DNA of 56,028 bases from Nitrosovibrio sp. Nv17 (GTDB lineage: Bacteria > Pseudomonadota > Gammaproteobacteria > Burkholderiales > Nitrosomonadaceae): positions 42,600 to 98,627 of the forward strand of contig NZ_FPIQ01000009.1 of NCBI RefSeq assembly GCF_900119085.1, in the 5' to 3' direction. The position numbers were made by a program, and so were the translations under genes. The first letter of the stretch is position 1. Every line of letters begins with the position of its first letter. The notes under the pieces were generated by a model that was not told where the DNA came from, did no database searches, and was given only the letters and a program-made list of their open reading frames with translations. Positions 47,029 through 55,738 of the stretch are shown here, piece after piece.

Positions 47029-47733
47029 GTGAAGGCATTTCACTCCTGCGAGGGGCTGGTGGCGCCGCTGGATCGGGCCAATGTCGATACCGACGCCATC
47101 ATCCCCAAGCAATTCCTGAAGTCGATCCGGCGTTCGGGCTTCGGCCCGAACCTGTTCGACGAATGGCGCTACCTGGATCATGGCGAGCCCGGCATGGATC
47201 CGGCGCAGCGCACGCCCAATCCGGAATTCGTGCTGAACCTGCCGCGCTACCGGGGTGCGGAGATCCTGCTCGCGCGCGCGAACTTCGGGTGCGGCTCGAG
47301 CCGGGAGCATGCGCCCTGGGCGCTGCAGGACTATGGCTTCCGGGTGGTCATCGCACCCAGTTTCGCCGACATCTTCTTCAACAATTGCTTCAAGATCGGC
47401 CTGCTGCCCATCGTGCTGCCCGAGGACGCCGTGGAGCGGCTGTTCCGGGAAGTGCTGGCCGAGGGTGCGGAAGGATACCGGCTGCACGTCGACCTGGCGC
47501 GGCAGTCGGTGGAGACGCCCGCGGGCATGGCGTTCTCCTTCGAGATCGATCCTTACCGCAAGCACAGCCTGTGGAACGGCCTGGACGAGATCGGGCTCAC
47601 CCTGCAGCATGCGGACGAGATCGCGGCGTTCGAGGCCAGGCACCGGGCGGCCCAGCCGTGGCTGTTTTCCGGACAGGCGGCGCAAGCGCCCGGATCCCGG
47701 CAGGCTTCTTCCGACATTCCATCCACCCGGTAG
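47029..47733 (+). CDS. leuD: 3-isopropylmalate dehydratase small subunit
   Basis: Small subunit partner of LeuC, 234 residues. Signature [20 protein letters not shown] and [13 protein letters not shown] are intact. Starts with GTG ten bases after the entericidin stop. The C-terminal 30 residues ([21 protein letters not shown]) are longer than in most LeuD proteins and look unstructured. Confidence 0.96.
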   Translation: MKAFHSCEGLVAPLDRANVDTDAIIPKQFLKSIRRSGFGPNLFDEWRYLDHGEPGMDPAQRTPNPEFVLNLPRYRGAEILLARANFGCGSSREHAPWALQDYGFRVVIAPSFADIFFNNCFKIGLLPIVLPEDAVERLFREVLAEGAEGYRLHVDLARQSVETPAGMAFSFEIDPYRKHSLWNGLDEIGLTLQHADEIAAFEARHRAAQPWLFSGQAAQAPGSRQASSDIPSTR

Positions 47734-47819
47734 GCGCAACGCGGGGCGCCGTTCCCACATGTTCCGGTCCCGGTTGCGCTCCCGGCACGCGCGGAGCGCG
47801 GGGCCATCGAGGTTGACGC

Positions 47820-48890
47820 ATGAAGATTGCAATCCTGGCGGGCGACGGCATCGGCCCGGAAATCGTCGCCCAGGCGGTGCGGGTGCTGGAGACGCTGCGG
47901 CGCGACGGGCTGGCGCTCGAGCTGGAGCCGGGCCTGCTGGGGGGCTGCGCCGTCGATGCGGCGGGCGAGCCGTTCCCGGAGGCGACCCGCCGGCTGGTGG
48001 CCGACGCCGACGCCGTTCTCCTCGGCGCAGTGGGCGGGCCGCGCTACGACACCCTGCCGCGCGAGCGGCGGCCGGAGCAGGGCCTGCTCGCGCTGCGCAA
48101 GGCGCTGGGGCTGTTCGCCAACCTGAGGCCGGCGATACTCTATCCCGAGCTTGCCAATGCCTCGACGCTCAAGCCGGAGGTCGTGGCCGGCCTGGACCTC
48201 CTCATCGTGCGCGAGCTGACGGGGGGCATCTACTTCGGCGAGCCGCGCGGGGTGGAGTCGCGCGACGGGCTGCGCACCGGTTTCAACACCATGGTATACA
48301 ATGAGATGGAGATCGCCCGGATCGCCCGGGTGGCATTCCAGGCGGCGCGCCGGCGTCGGCGCCGGCTGTGCTCGGTGGACAAGATGAACGTGCTGGAGTG
48401 CACGCAGCTGTGGCGCGAGGTGGTGACCGAGACTGGCAGGGAGTTCCCGGACGTGGAGCTCACGCACATGCTGGTGGACAACGCCGCGATGCAGCTGGTG
48501 CGCGATCCCCTGCAGTTCGACGTGATGGTGACGGGCAACATGTTCGGCGACATCCTGTCGGACGAGGCCTCCATGCTGACCGGCTCCATCGGCATGCTGC
48601 CCTCGGCGTCGCTGGACGCGCGCGGCAAGGGGCTGTACGAGCCGATCCACGGGTCGGCCCCGGACATCGCCGGCCAGGACCGGGCGAATCCGCTGGCGAC
48701 GATACTGTCGGTGGCGATGATGCTGCGCCATACCTTCGGCCGGGAGGACGCCGCGGCGCGCATCGAGCAGGCGGTGAAGCGGGTGCTGGCGCAGGGCTTC
48801 CGCACCGGGGACATCCACGAGCCGGGGATGCGCATGGTGGGCACGGCGGGAATGGGCGATGCCGTGCTGGCAGGCATGGAGCATGGGTAG
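47820..48890 (+). CDS. leuB: 3-isopropylmalate dehydrogenase
   Basis: NAD-dependent decarboxylating dehydrogenase, third step of the leucine branch, 356 residues. It has the family patterns [24 protein letters not shown] with the substrate arginines, [11 protein letters not shown], and [16 protein letters not shown] at the NAD site. It follows leuD by 86 bp and precedes asd. Confidence 0.97.
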   Translation: MKIAILAGDGIGPEIVAQAVRVLETLRRDGLALELEPGLLGGCAVDAAGEPFPEATRRLVADADAVLLGAVGGPRYDTLPRERRPEQGLLALRKALGLFANLRPAILYPELANASTLKPEVVAGLDLLIVRELTGGIYFGEPRGVESRDGLRTGFNTMVYNEMEIARIARVAFQAARRRRRRLCSVDKMNVLECTQLWREVVTETGREFPDVELTHMLVDNAAMQLVRDPLQFDVMVTGNMFGDILSDEASMLTGSIGMLPSASLDARGKGLYEPIHGSAPDIAGQDRANPLATILSVAMMLRHTFGREDAAARIEQAVKRVLAQGFRTGDIHEPGMRMVGTAGMGDAVLAGMEHG

Positions 48891-48905
48891 AAGGGGATAC
48901 GAGCG

Positions 48906-50018
48906 ATGAGACAGGTGGGTTTTATCGGCTGGCGCGGGATGGTCGGGTCGGTGCTGATGCAGCGGATGCGCGAGGAGAACGACTTCGCACTGATCGAGCC
49001 GACGTTCTTCACGACCTCGCAGCACGGCGGCAGGGGGCCGGACATCGGCGGGGAGGAGTCCCGGCTCAGGGATGCCTACAGCATGGAAGAGCTGAGGCGC
49101 ATGGACGTCATCGTCTCCTGCCAGGGAGGCGACTATACCAGCGTCGTCTTTCCGGAACTGCGGCGGTCGGGCTGGCAGGGCTACTGGATCGACGCAGCCT
49201 CGACGCTGCGCATGAACGATGATGCCGTCATCATCCTGGATCCGGTCAACCTGCCGGTCATCGAGCAGGCGCTGCACGACGGCGTCAAGAACTACATCGG
49301 CGGCAACTGCACGGTGAGCCTGATGCTGATGGCGGTGGGCGGCCTGTTCGAGGCGGACATGGTGGAGTGGATGAGCGCCATGACCTACCAGGCCGCCTCC
49401 GGCGCCGGCGCCCAGAACATGCGCGAACTGCTGCTGCAGATGGGCGAGGCCCACCGGGTGGCGAAGGACCTGCTGGACGATCCGGCAGCGGGCATCCTCG
49501 ACATCGACCGCGAGGTGGCCGGGACGCTGCGCAACGTGAGTTTCCCGACCCGGCACTTCGGCGTGCCGCTGGCGGGCAGCCTCATTCCCTGGATCGACCG
49601 GGATCTCGGCAATGGCCAGACGCGGGAGGAATGGAAGGGGCAGTCCGAGACCAACAAGATCCTGGGACGCGGCGAGCACACCGTGCCGGTCGACGGCATC
49701 TGCGTGCGCATCGGCGCCATGCGCTGCCACAGCCAGGCGCTGACCATCAAGCTGAAGCAGGACGTCCCCCTGGACGAAGTCGAGGATATCCTGTCGGCTT
49801 CCAACAGCTGGGTGCGGGTCGTGCCCAATGAGCGCGAGAGCACGCTGCAGGAACTGACTCCGGCCCGGGTGACCGGGACGCTGACCGTGCCGGTGGGGCG
49901 CCTGCGCAAGCTGGCGATGGGCGGCGAGTACCTGTCGGCATTCACGGTCGGCGACCAGCTGCTGTGGGGCGCCGCGGAGCCCCTGCGCAGGATGCTGCGG
50001 ATCCTGGTGGCGGCCTGA
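48906..50018 (+). CDS. asd: Aspartate-semialdehyde dehydrogenase
   Basis: Reduces aspartyl phosphate to the semialdehyde used for lysine, threonine, methionine and diaminopimelate. 370 residues, the proteobacterial type. NADP loop [17 protein letters not shown] at the start; catalytic Cys135 in [12 protein letters not shown]; later [15 protein letters not shown] and the general-base His region [16 protein letters not shown]. It is 15 bp after leuB. Confidence 0.97.
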   Translation: MRQVGFIGWRGMVGSVLMQRMREENDFALIEPTFFTTSQHGGRGPDIGGEESRLRDAYSMEELRRMDVIVSCQGGDYTSVVFPELRRSGWQGYWIDAASTLRMNDDAVIILDPVNLPVIEQALHDGVKNYIGGNCTVSLMLMAVGGLFEADMVEWMSAMTYQAASGAGAQNMRELLLQMGEAHRVAKDLLDDPAAGILDIDREVAGTLRNVSFPTRHFGVPLAGSLIPWIDRDLGNGQTREEWKGQSETNKILGRGEHTVPVDGICVRIGAMRCHSQALTIKLKQDVPLDEVEDILSASNSWVRVVPNERESTLQELTPARVTGTLTVPVGRLRKLAMGGEYLSAFTVGDQLLWGAAEPLRRMLRILVAA

Positions 50019-50020
50019 AG

Positions 50021-50569
50021 ATGGACGGCCTGCCCAAGGTCGCGCCATCCGGATTCGCCGCCCGCGCATGCCTGTGCCTGCTCGCGCTGCTGTTTCCGGC
50101 GTTGGTGCCGGCCCTGGCTCACGCCGCCGGGCTGGGCCGGCTGACGGTCCATTCCACCCTGGGGCAGTCGTTCGCCGCGGAGATCGACCTGATCGCCGTC
50201 AGGCGGGGGGCGATTCCTTCCCTTGCCGTACGTATCGCCTCGCAGGAAGTCTTTCGCCAGGCGAACATCGACTACCTGCCGCTGCTGTCCACCTTCGAGA
50301 TCACGCTGGAGCAGCGTCCGGACGGCGCGCCCTACGTCAGGATCGTCTCCCGCCAGCCGGTGGCCGAGCCGCTGCTGAATCTCCTGGTCGAGTTGGACGA
50401 CGCGGGCGGACGGGTGATGCGGGCGTACACCGTGGTGCTCGCCCCGCCCGCCGCCCATCCGCGCAGCCCGGCGGCGCCTGCGCCGCAGTCCTCGCCGCCG
50501 GCCGGCCGCATGGAATCGGATCCGCTGCATGCGCTGTCCGGCGCCCTGCGGCGGGTACTATGGCCGTGA
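50021..50569 (+). CDS. FimV-like N-terminal domain protein (short form)
   Basis: A 182-residue secreted protein: signal peptide CLCLLALLFPALVPALAHA, then the FimV N-terminal domain (LGRLTVHSTLGQSFAAEIDLIAV, SLAVRIASQEVFRQANIDYLPLLSTFEITLEQRPDGAPYVRIVSRQPV). In most relatives fimV follows asd and encodes 700-1000 residues with LysM, a membrane segment and TPRs; here everything after the N-terminal domain is missing and replaced by a Pro/Ala tail. Either a domain-loss variant or a truncated gene. It starts two bases after the asd stop. Confidence 0.75.
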   Translation: MDGLPKVAPSGFAARACLCLLALLFPALVPALAHAAGLGRLTVHSTLGQSFAAEIDLIAVRRGAIPSLAVRIASQEVFRQANIDYLPLLSTFEITLEQRPDGAPYVRIVSRQPVAEPLLNLLVELDDAGGRVMRAYTVVLAPPAAHPRSPAAPAPQSSPPAGRMESDPLHALSGALRRVLWP

Positions 50570-50621
50570 AGGCGCGGCGGCGCGGCATCCGCAATCTTCC
50601 AAATTCATCAAGGGAGGCAAC

Positions 50622-51053
50622 ATGAAACCTGTCTCGATCATGGCGAGCGTGCTGTGGGTGGCGTGCATGGCCGGCATGGCGGGTGCGCGGGCGGATGCGG
50701 AGCCGCAGGCGGCCACTTCGGCACCGGCGGCGATCACCCTCGCGCCGGTGGCGTCGCAGCCGCTGCCCGACGATCCCGGTACCCTGCTGACGGCGGTCGT
50801 GGTCAACATGGCGCCCAAGGCGAGAACCACCAGCCACCGTCATGGCGGCATGGTGTTCGTCTACGTGCTGGAAGGCAGCGTGCGTTCGCAGCTCAATGGC
50901 GGCGAGATCGTCGAGTACCGCGCGGGGGACAGCTGGAGCGAGCCGCCGGGCACCGTGCACTCGCTGATGGAGAATCCCAGCGGAACCGCTCCTGCCCGCC
51001 TGCTGGCAACCCTGATCACGCCTGCCGACGCGGAACTGACCACGTACGACTAG
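50622..51053 (+). CDS. Secreted cupin-domain protein
   Basis: A 143-residue protein with signal peptide (IMASVLWVACMAGMAGARADA) and a single cupin: the motif SHRHGGMVFVYVLEGSVRS supplies the two His ligands, and PPGTVHSLMENPSG the third. It would bind a metal in the periplasm. GGGAGG precedes the ATG. Enzymatic role unknown. Confidence 0.85.
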   Translation: MKPVSIMASVLWVACMAGMAGARADAEPQAATSAPAAITLAPVASQPLPDDPGTLLTAVVVNMAPKARTTSHRHGGMVFVYVLEGSVRSQLNGGEIVEYRAGDSWSEPPGTVHSLMENPSGTAPARLLATLITPADAELTTYD

Positions 51054-51086
51054 GCGACCGGCGGGCTGCCGGCCCCAGGCACGGGA

Positions 51087-51341
51087 TCAGCGGAAGGGGA
51101 TGACGGTCCGCTCGACGCTCACCTTCGTCGTCAGCAGCCTGGATTCCACCGTACGCGCCAGCTCGTCGATCAGGCCGGCCGATGCGCCGCGGCCTTCCTT
51201 TCTCGCGATTCCGGCCATCGACTGCAGGTCGGCATGGAGCCGCACCGGGTCGATCTGCCACCCGAGGGCGGTGACGAGCGCTCTGAGGGAATCCGTATAC
51301 GCCTCCAGAACCTGGGCCTCTGCACGCGTAAGGGGAGTCAT
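51087..51341 (-). CDS. Small hypothetical protein divergent from the TonB receptor
   Basis: An 84-residue helical soluble protein (MTPLTRAEAQVLEAYTDSLRALVTALGW...) with no family I recognise. It has a good ribosome-binding site (AGGAGACA) and shares a very short control region with the TonB receptor, so both may respond to the same Fur-like site. Codon use is normal for the window. Confidence 0.65.
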   Translation of the reverse strand: MTPLTRAEAQVLEAYTDSLRALVTALGWQIDPVRLHADLQSMAGIARKEGRGASAGLIDELARTVESRLLTTKVSVERTVIPFR

Positions 51342-51361
51342 GGGTGTCTCCTGTTATAGAT

Positions 51362-51380
51362 GTTAATGAGAATCAATCCT
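51362..51380. promoter_or_regulatory. Fur-box-like sequence at the TonB receptor start
   Basis: GTTAATGAGAATCAATCCT matches 13 of 19 positions of the Fur consensus. It overlaps the proposed receptor start codon and lies about 20 bases before the divergent small gene. It suggests iron-dependent repression. Confidence 0.6.
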
Positions 51381-53666
51381 ATCCCAAGCGGGAGGCGCTG
51401 TAAAGCCTCCGGATCGTGCAATACGCGGGGAAGGACATGGCGCCGCCCGCCGTGCGCGCCCGGAGCGCACGAACCGCCCGCGGCCGATCGCTCCCGCCTG
51501 GCCGGGCTCGCCGTCCTGGTGTTTTCCTCCAGCCTGTCCCTGGCGGAATCCGGCCTGCCACGGGAGGCGCGGCCGGCTGCGCCGGCCGAGCGCCCCCCCA
51601 TGCTCGACCCGGTCGTGGTCACCGGGACGCGCGTGGATCAGCCGAGTTTCCTGCTGCCCTTCTCCATCGACGTGGTGGACGCCGCCGTCATCCGCGACGG
51701 GCGGCCGCTCACCGATCTTTCGGAAGCGCTGGCGCGGGTTCCCGGCCTGACGATCCAGAACCGGCGCAACTACGCGCAGGACCTGCAGATATCCAGCCGC
51801 GGGTTCGGCGCGCGCTCCACCTTCGGCATCCGCGGCGTGCGCCTGATCGTCGACGACATCCCCCTCACCATGCCGGACGGCCAGGGCCAGGCGGCCACGA
51901 TCAACCTGGGGTCGATCGAGCGCATCGAGGTGCTGCGCGGGCCGTTTTCGGCCGTCTACGGCAATGCGCCCGGCGGCGTGATCCAGGCGTTCACGGAAAA
52001 GGGCCCGCCGGGCACGGCATTCGACGCCGTGCTGCACGGCGGCAGCTACGGCGCCACGCGCGCGGAACTCAAGCTGGGCGGCACGCTGGGACGGGCGCCG
52101 GAGGGGAGCCCGGACGATGCCGGTCCGTTCAACTACGTGGTGGACGTGTCCCGCTTCGAGACGCGCGGCTATCGCGACCACAGCGCGGCCGCCCGCTACC
52201 AGGCGAACGTGAAGCTGGTGCATCGCCTGGGGCGCGATACGTCGCTGACGCTGGTGGTCAATGAGCTGCACCAGGGCGATACGCAGGATCCGCTCGGACT
52301 GACCCGCGTCCAGATGGAAGCCGATCCGCGCCAGGCGGGAGCCAACGCAATGCTCTACAATACCCGCAAGCGCATCGACAACACCCAGGGCGGGGTGGTG
52401 TTCGAGCACAGGCTCTCGCCCGCGCATACCGTCAAGCTGATCGGCTACGCAGGCGCGCGCGAAATCCTGCAGTTCCTGGCGATTCCTCCCGCCGCGCAGG
52501 CGGCGTCCACCCATTCGGGCGGCGTGGTCGACCTGGACCGGCGCTTCGGGGGCGCGGGCCTGCGCTGGACGTACCGCAGCGGGGGCATGCGTCCCCTCGT
52601 CTTCACCGCGGGCATCGACTACGACGGCTCCCGGGAGCGGCGCAAGGGCTTCGAGAATTTTGCCGGAACGGCGCTGGGCGTGCGCGGCGCGCTGCGGCGC
52701 GACGAGAGCGGCACGGTGACCAGCTTCGGCCAGTACGCCCAGGCGGAATGGCGGTTCATGCCTTCCTGGACGCTTTCCGCCGGCGTGCGCCATACCGAGG
52801 TGAAGTTCAGGTCCGAGGATTTTTTCGTGCGCGGCGGCAATCCCGACGATAGCGGCCGCCTCGCGTTCCGCCACGTGAACCCGGTGCTGGGGCTGGCGTA
52901 CGCGGTGACGCCGGGGCTCAGCCTGTACGCCAGCACCGGCAGCGGATTCGAGACGCCCACCTTCGCCGAGTTGGGCTACCGGCCCGACGGCGCCAGCGGC
53001 CTGAATCTTGCGCTGCGGCCCAGCCGCAGCTTGAACCTGGAGGCGGGGCTCAAGTGGCTGCCGACGAATGCCACGCGCGTCAATCTGGCGTTCTTCCAGG
53101 CGTCCGTCCGCGGCGAGATCCTGCCCGCCACCAGTTCGGGCGGGCGCACCACCTTCCAGAACGCCGCCGACACGCTGCGGCGCGGCGTGGAATTTTCCCT
53201 CGATTCCCGCATCGGGCGCGAGGTGTCGGCCTTCCTGTCCTATACCCACCTCGACGCCACCTTCCGCGATACCTACGCCTATCGCCCGGGGGTGGGTCCC
53301 GGCACGGTGACGGTGTCCGCCGGCAACGCGCTGCCGGGCGTGCCGCGCAACACGGGCTACGCCGAACTGGCCTGGGGGCGCGGCAGGCCGGGTTTCTCCG
53401 CGGCGGTGGAGGCGATCGTGCGCGACCGCGTGTTCGTCAACGATACCAATACCGAGGCCGCCAGGGGCTACGCCATCGCCAACCTGCGCGCCGCCTATAT
53501 GCGCCGCTTCCACGGCTGGAAGCTCGCCGGCTTCGTCCGCGTCGATAATGTCGCCGGCGCGCGCTACAGCGGATCGGTGATCGTGAACGAGGCCAACGGC
53601 CGCTACTACGAACCGGCGCCGGGACGCCACTACATGGCGGGGGTGAGCGCGGGCTACGCGTTCTAG
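51366..53666 (+). CDS. TonB-dependent outer-membrane receptor
   Basis: Outer-membrane receptor, 766 residues from the ATG used here. After a signal-like segment (SRLAGLAVLVFSSSLSLAES) come a TonB-box-like stretch (DPVVVTGTRVDQ), the plug domain (LSEALARVPGLTIQNRRNYAQDLQISSRGFG, IERIEVLRGPFSAVYGNAPGG) and the beta-barrel to the final aromatic ...GVSAGYAF. Probable substrate: a siderophore or other metal complex. The start is uncertain: ATGs at 51360 and 51366 overlap the Fur-like box, and the first 45 residues do not look like protein, so the real start may be a downstream non-ATG codon. Confidence 0.9.
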   Translation: MRINPIPSGRRCKASGSCNTRGRTWRRPPCAPGAHEPPAADRSRLAGLAVLVFSSSLSLAESGLPREARPAAPAERPPMLDPVVVTGTRVDQPSFLLPFSIDVVDAAVIRDGRPLTDLSEALARVPGLTIQNRRNYAQDLQISSRGFGARSTFGIRGVRLIVDDIPLTMPDGQGQAATINLGSIERIEVLRGPFSAVYGNAPGGVIQAFTEKGPPGTAFDAVLHGGSYGATRAELKLGGTLGRAPEGSPDDAGPFNYVVDVSRFETRGYRDHSAAARYQANVKLVHRLGRDTSLTLVVNELHQGDTQDPLGLTRVQMEADPRQAGANAMLYNTRKRIDNTQGGVVFEHRLSPAHTVKLIGYAGAREILQFLAIPPAAQAASTHSGGVVDLDRRFGGAGLRWTYRSGGMRPLVFTAGIDYDGSRERRKGFENFAGTALGVRGALRRDESGTVTSFGQYAQAEWRFMPSWTLSAGVRHTEVKFRSEDFFVRGGNPDDSGRLAFRHVNPVLGLAYAVTPGLSLYASTGSGFETPTFAELGYRPDGASGLNLALRPSRSLNLEAGLKWLPTNATRVNLAFFQASVRGEILPATSSGGRTTFQNAADTLRRGVEFSLDSRIGREVSAFLSYTHLDATFRDTYAYRPGVGPGTVTVSAGNALPGVPRNTGYAELAWGRGRPGFSAAVEAIVRDRVFVNDTNTEAARGYAIANLRAAYMRRFHGWKLAGFVRVDNVAGARYSGSVIVNEANGRYYEPAPGRHYMAGVSAGYAF

Positions 53667-53683
53667 GCACCCGCGCCGCCGGG

Positions 53684-54001
53684 TCAGGGGATGGACTCCA
53701 GCCCCGCGCCGCAGTGCCAGCACAACTGGAAGTTGCGCGGATTCTCCTCGCCGCAGGCGCGGCAGAATACGACGCGGGCATCCGAAGGCGTGCGCTCGAA
53801 GGCGCGCACCAGGGCCAGGCCGCGCCCGAAGTCGCCGTCGTTGACGACCCACACCTCGGGATAGGCGTGGGTGAACGGGATGTCGCCCACGCCCCCCTGC
53901 GCATGCTCGTTGAACAGCCGGGCGGGGATGTAGGCATGCTCCAGCAGGTCGAGCAGGAGGCGGGCCTCCATCAGGTCGGCGGCGCTGCAGAGCCTCCTCA
54001 T
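53684..54001 (-). CDS. DUF2007 protein with zinc ribbon
   Basis: A 105-residue protein. The first ~70 residues match DUF2007 (MRRLCSAADLMEARLLLDLLEHAYIPARLFNEHAQGGVGDIPF, EVWVVNDGDFGRGLALVRAFE); the end has a zinc ribbon CRACGEENPRNFQLCWHCG. Proposed as a signal-transducing protein, but function is not known. It faces the TonB receptor. Confidence 0.85.
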   Translation of the reverse strand: MRRLCSAADLMEARLLLDLLEHAYIPARLFNEHAQGGVGDIPFTHAYPEVWVVNDGDFGRGLALVRAFERTPSDARVVFCRACGEENPRNFQLCWHCGAGLESIP

Positions 54002-54236
54002 GGTTCGGATCCGGCGTGTCGTCGGCTAGCAGGGGTCGCCGCCGCGGACGGCGGCGGAGGCTCGTCTTTCATGATGGACCGTTGAAACCGTGGCATGACG
54101 TTTCCCGCTTCGTCTGTTCGGCCGTGCCGCGCCGCTTCCGCAGGGTTGTCGGGATATTTTACATGCAGCAGTGGCGGCGGCGCACACCAAAGGGTAAGTC
54201 ATTGATTGAGCGCGGCCGTACCATGCTCTGCGGTAT

Positions 54237-54252
54237 TGGCATGGTTATTGCT
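54237..54252 (+). promoter_or_regulatory. Sigma-54 promoter of the PEP-CTERM gene
   Basis: TGGCATGGTTATTGCT fits the -24/-12 consensus TGGCAC-N5-TTGCW, with the GG and GC doublets ten bases apart. It lies about 95 bases before the start codon. PEP-CTERM genes are known to be controlled by the PrsK/PrsR system through sigma-54. A matching element is in the second, disrupted copy. Confidence 0.8.
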
Positions 54253-54347
54253 CATGCATTCCTGTGAATCCGGACGATGCCGCGCCACGCAGGGGCGTCT
54301 CCCCGGAGGTTCCGATAATATTCTATATCCACATACGGGAGGTTCCA

Positions 54348-55349
54348 ATGTTGCACCGAGGCGGCAGGCTGGTGAGGGCGATGGCGATGGGAGGGCTGGT
54401 CACGGGACTGGCCGCGTCGGGAGGCGCATGGGCCGCTCCCTGGTCGAATGCAACCACGCGCTGGGGAAACGAGGTCGAGCCCAACCACTACTATCTGGCG
54501 AACCTGCAGTCGGACTACCAGGGTGGCGGCGTGGTGGCGAGCGTCGACGACTCGTCGGAAATCCAGGCACTGAACTACTACGACGAGGCAGTCACCATCT
54601 ACTTCAACGGCCAGGCGAGTGCCCTGGCGGACTATGATGGCCTGAAGGCGTACGCGAAGATCAGCGTCACCAACCCGGTGGCGCTGGGCGCCAATTCGCC
54701 CTACGTCATCGACACCGATTTCAACGTCGACCCGAACGGGGTGCCCGCCCTGTTCCAGGCGAGCGGCTCCGCCAGCGTCGAGGACACGATCACGCTGGAT
54801 ACGGCAGATGTGGTCTCCATCCGGCTCAAGCTCGGCCTGAACGGGAGCTTCTCGGGGCCCGAGTCGCTGTACGGCATCAACCTGCAGTCGGCCGGGGTGC
54901 GCCTCTCCGACGTGGTATTCCAGCCGGACGGCCGGACGGAGTATCAGTCGCTGTACAACGTTGGGCATCCCTACTTCGACGGCCAGCCGTCCTTCGTCAA
55001 CGAGACGGAACTGTGGACGCGCTTCATTCCCGTCGAGAACGGGGTGGCGCAGTACCGGCTCGAGCTCGAAGCCTACGCGGAAGTCTACACCGATTCCTAC
55101 TATGCCCCGGAGGAACTGGGCAACGGCACCTACGAGGCGACCGCCGACTTCTTCCATACGCTGGACATCCTCGGGGTCTACGGCTACGACGCCGACGGCA
55201 ACCAGATCGACCTGGGCAGCGCCATCGGGCTGGAGGGATGGAGCTACGCCGTGGCCGCGCCCGTGCCCGAGCCGGAGACGTATGCGATGCTGCTGGCCGG
55301 GCTGGGCATCGTCGGGGCGCTGGCGCGCCGGCGGCGCGGGACGAAATAA
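54348..55349 (+). CDS. PEP-CTERM protein with sigma-54 promoter
   Basis: A 333-residue secreted protein: signal peptide (MAMGGLVTGLAASGGAWAA), a long beta-rich, Tyr/Asp-rich mature part (NYYDEAVTIYFNGQASALADYDG, FNVDPNGVPALFQASGS) and C-terminal sorting signal VPEPETYAMLLAGLGIVGALARRRR. No cysteines and no catalytic motif. GGGAGG precedes the ATG. The 5' region and first codons recur as a truncated copy about 1.3 kb downstream. Confidence 0.9.
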   Translation: MLHRGGRLVRAMAMGGLVTGLAASGGAWAAPWSNATTRWGNEVEPNHYYLANLQSDYQGGGVVASVDDSSEIQALNYYDEAVTIYFNGQASALADYDGLKAYAKISVTNPVALGANSPYVIDTDFNVDPNGVPALFQASGSASVEDTITLDTADVVSIRLKLGLNGSFSGPESLYGINLQSAGVRLSDVVFQPDGRTEYQSLYNVGHPYFDGQPSFVNETELWTRFIPVENGVAQYRLELEAYAEVYTDSYYAPEELGNGTYEATADFFHTLDILGVYGYDADGNQIDLGSAIGLEGWSYAVAAPVPEPETYAMLLAGLGIVGALARRRRGTK

Positions 55350-55389
55350 AAGAGAGGGAGGGAAGGGCCGGAGCGATCCGGGGAAGCGC

Positions 55390-55417
55390 GAATCCGGCGG
55401 CGCGTGCCGCCGGATTC
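55390..55417 (+). terminator. Intrinsic terminator after the PEP-CTERM gene
   Basis: A perfect 12-bp stem GAATCCGGCGGC / GCCGCCGGATTC with loop GCGT, followed by TTCATTCC. Lies 40 bases after the stop codon. Confidence 0.8.
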
Positions 55418-55565
55418 TTCATTCCGGCATCCCTGCGTCCCGGCATTCGCGATGGCCATCCTGCGCCGGCGGAGATGTCGTAATTTCTTACACTTTATGA
55501 TGCCCGTCGCGGATGCGGCGAGGCAAGCCATCGATTGAGCGCGGTCGCATTAAGCTCCGCACGAC

Positions 55566-55581
55566 TGGTGCGATCATTGCT
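55566..55581 (+). promoter_or_regulatory. Second sigma-54 promoter, duplicated PEP-CTERM copy
   Basis: TGGTGCGATCATTGCT keeps the GG-N10-GC spacing of sigma-54 promoters. It lies in a block (55528-55697) aligning with 54200-54370, the 5' region of the intact PEP-CTERM gene. Confidence 0.7.
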
Positions 55582-55673
55582 CATGCATTTTCATGATTCG
55601 GGGCGGTTGGGCGCAGTGCGGGGGCTCTCCCAGAGATTTTCAAGAGCATTCTACACATATACAGGAGGTTCCA

Positions 55674-55700
55674 ATGTTGAATCGAGGCGGCAGGGGGTAG
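55674..55700 (+). pseudogene. Start of a second PEP-CTERM gene, cut off after 8 codons
   Basis: After AGGAGG the sequence reads M-L-N-R-G-G-R-G-stop, against M-L-H-R-G-G-R-L-V in the intact gene. Similarity ends at about 55695, where the sequence of the IS110-type element begins. The rest of the gene is missing from the window, so it was broken by an insertion or by recombination. Confidence 0.75.
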
Positions 55701-55738
55701 ATACTCTGTTCAGAGTCAACACTAATTCATGTTTTTGC

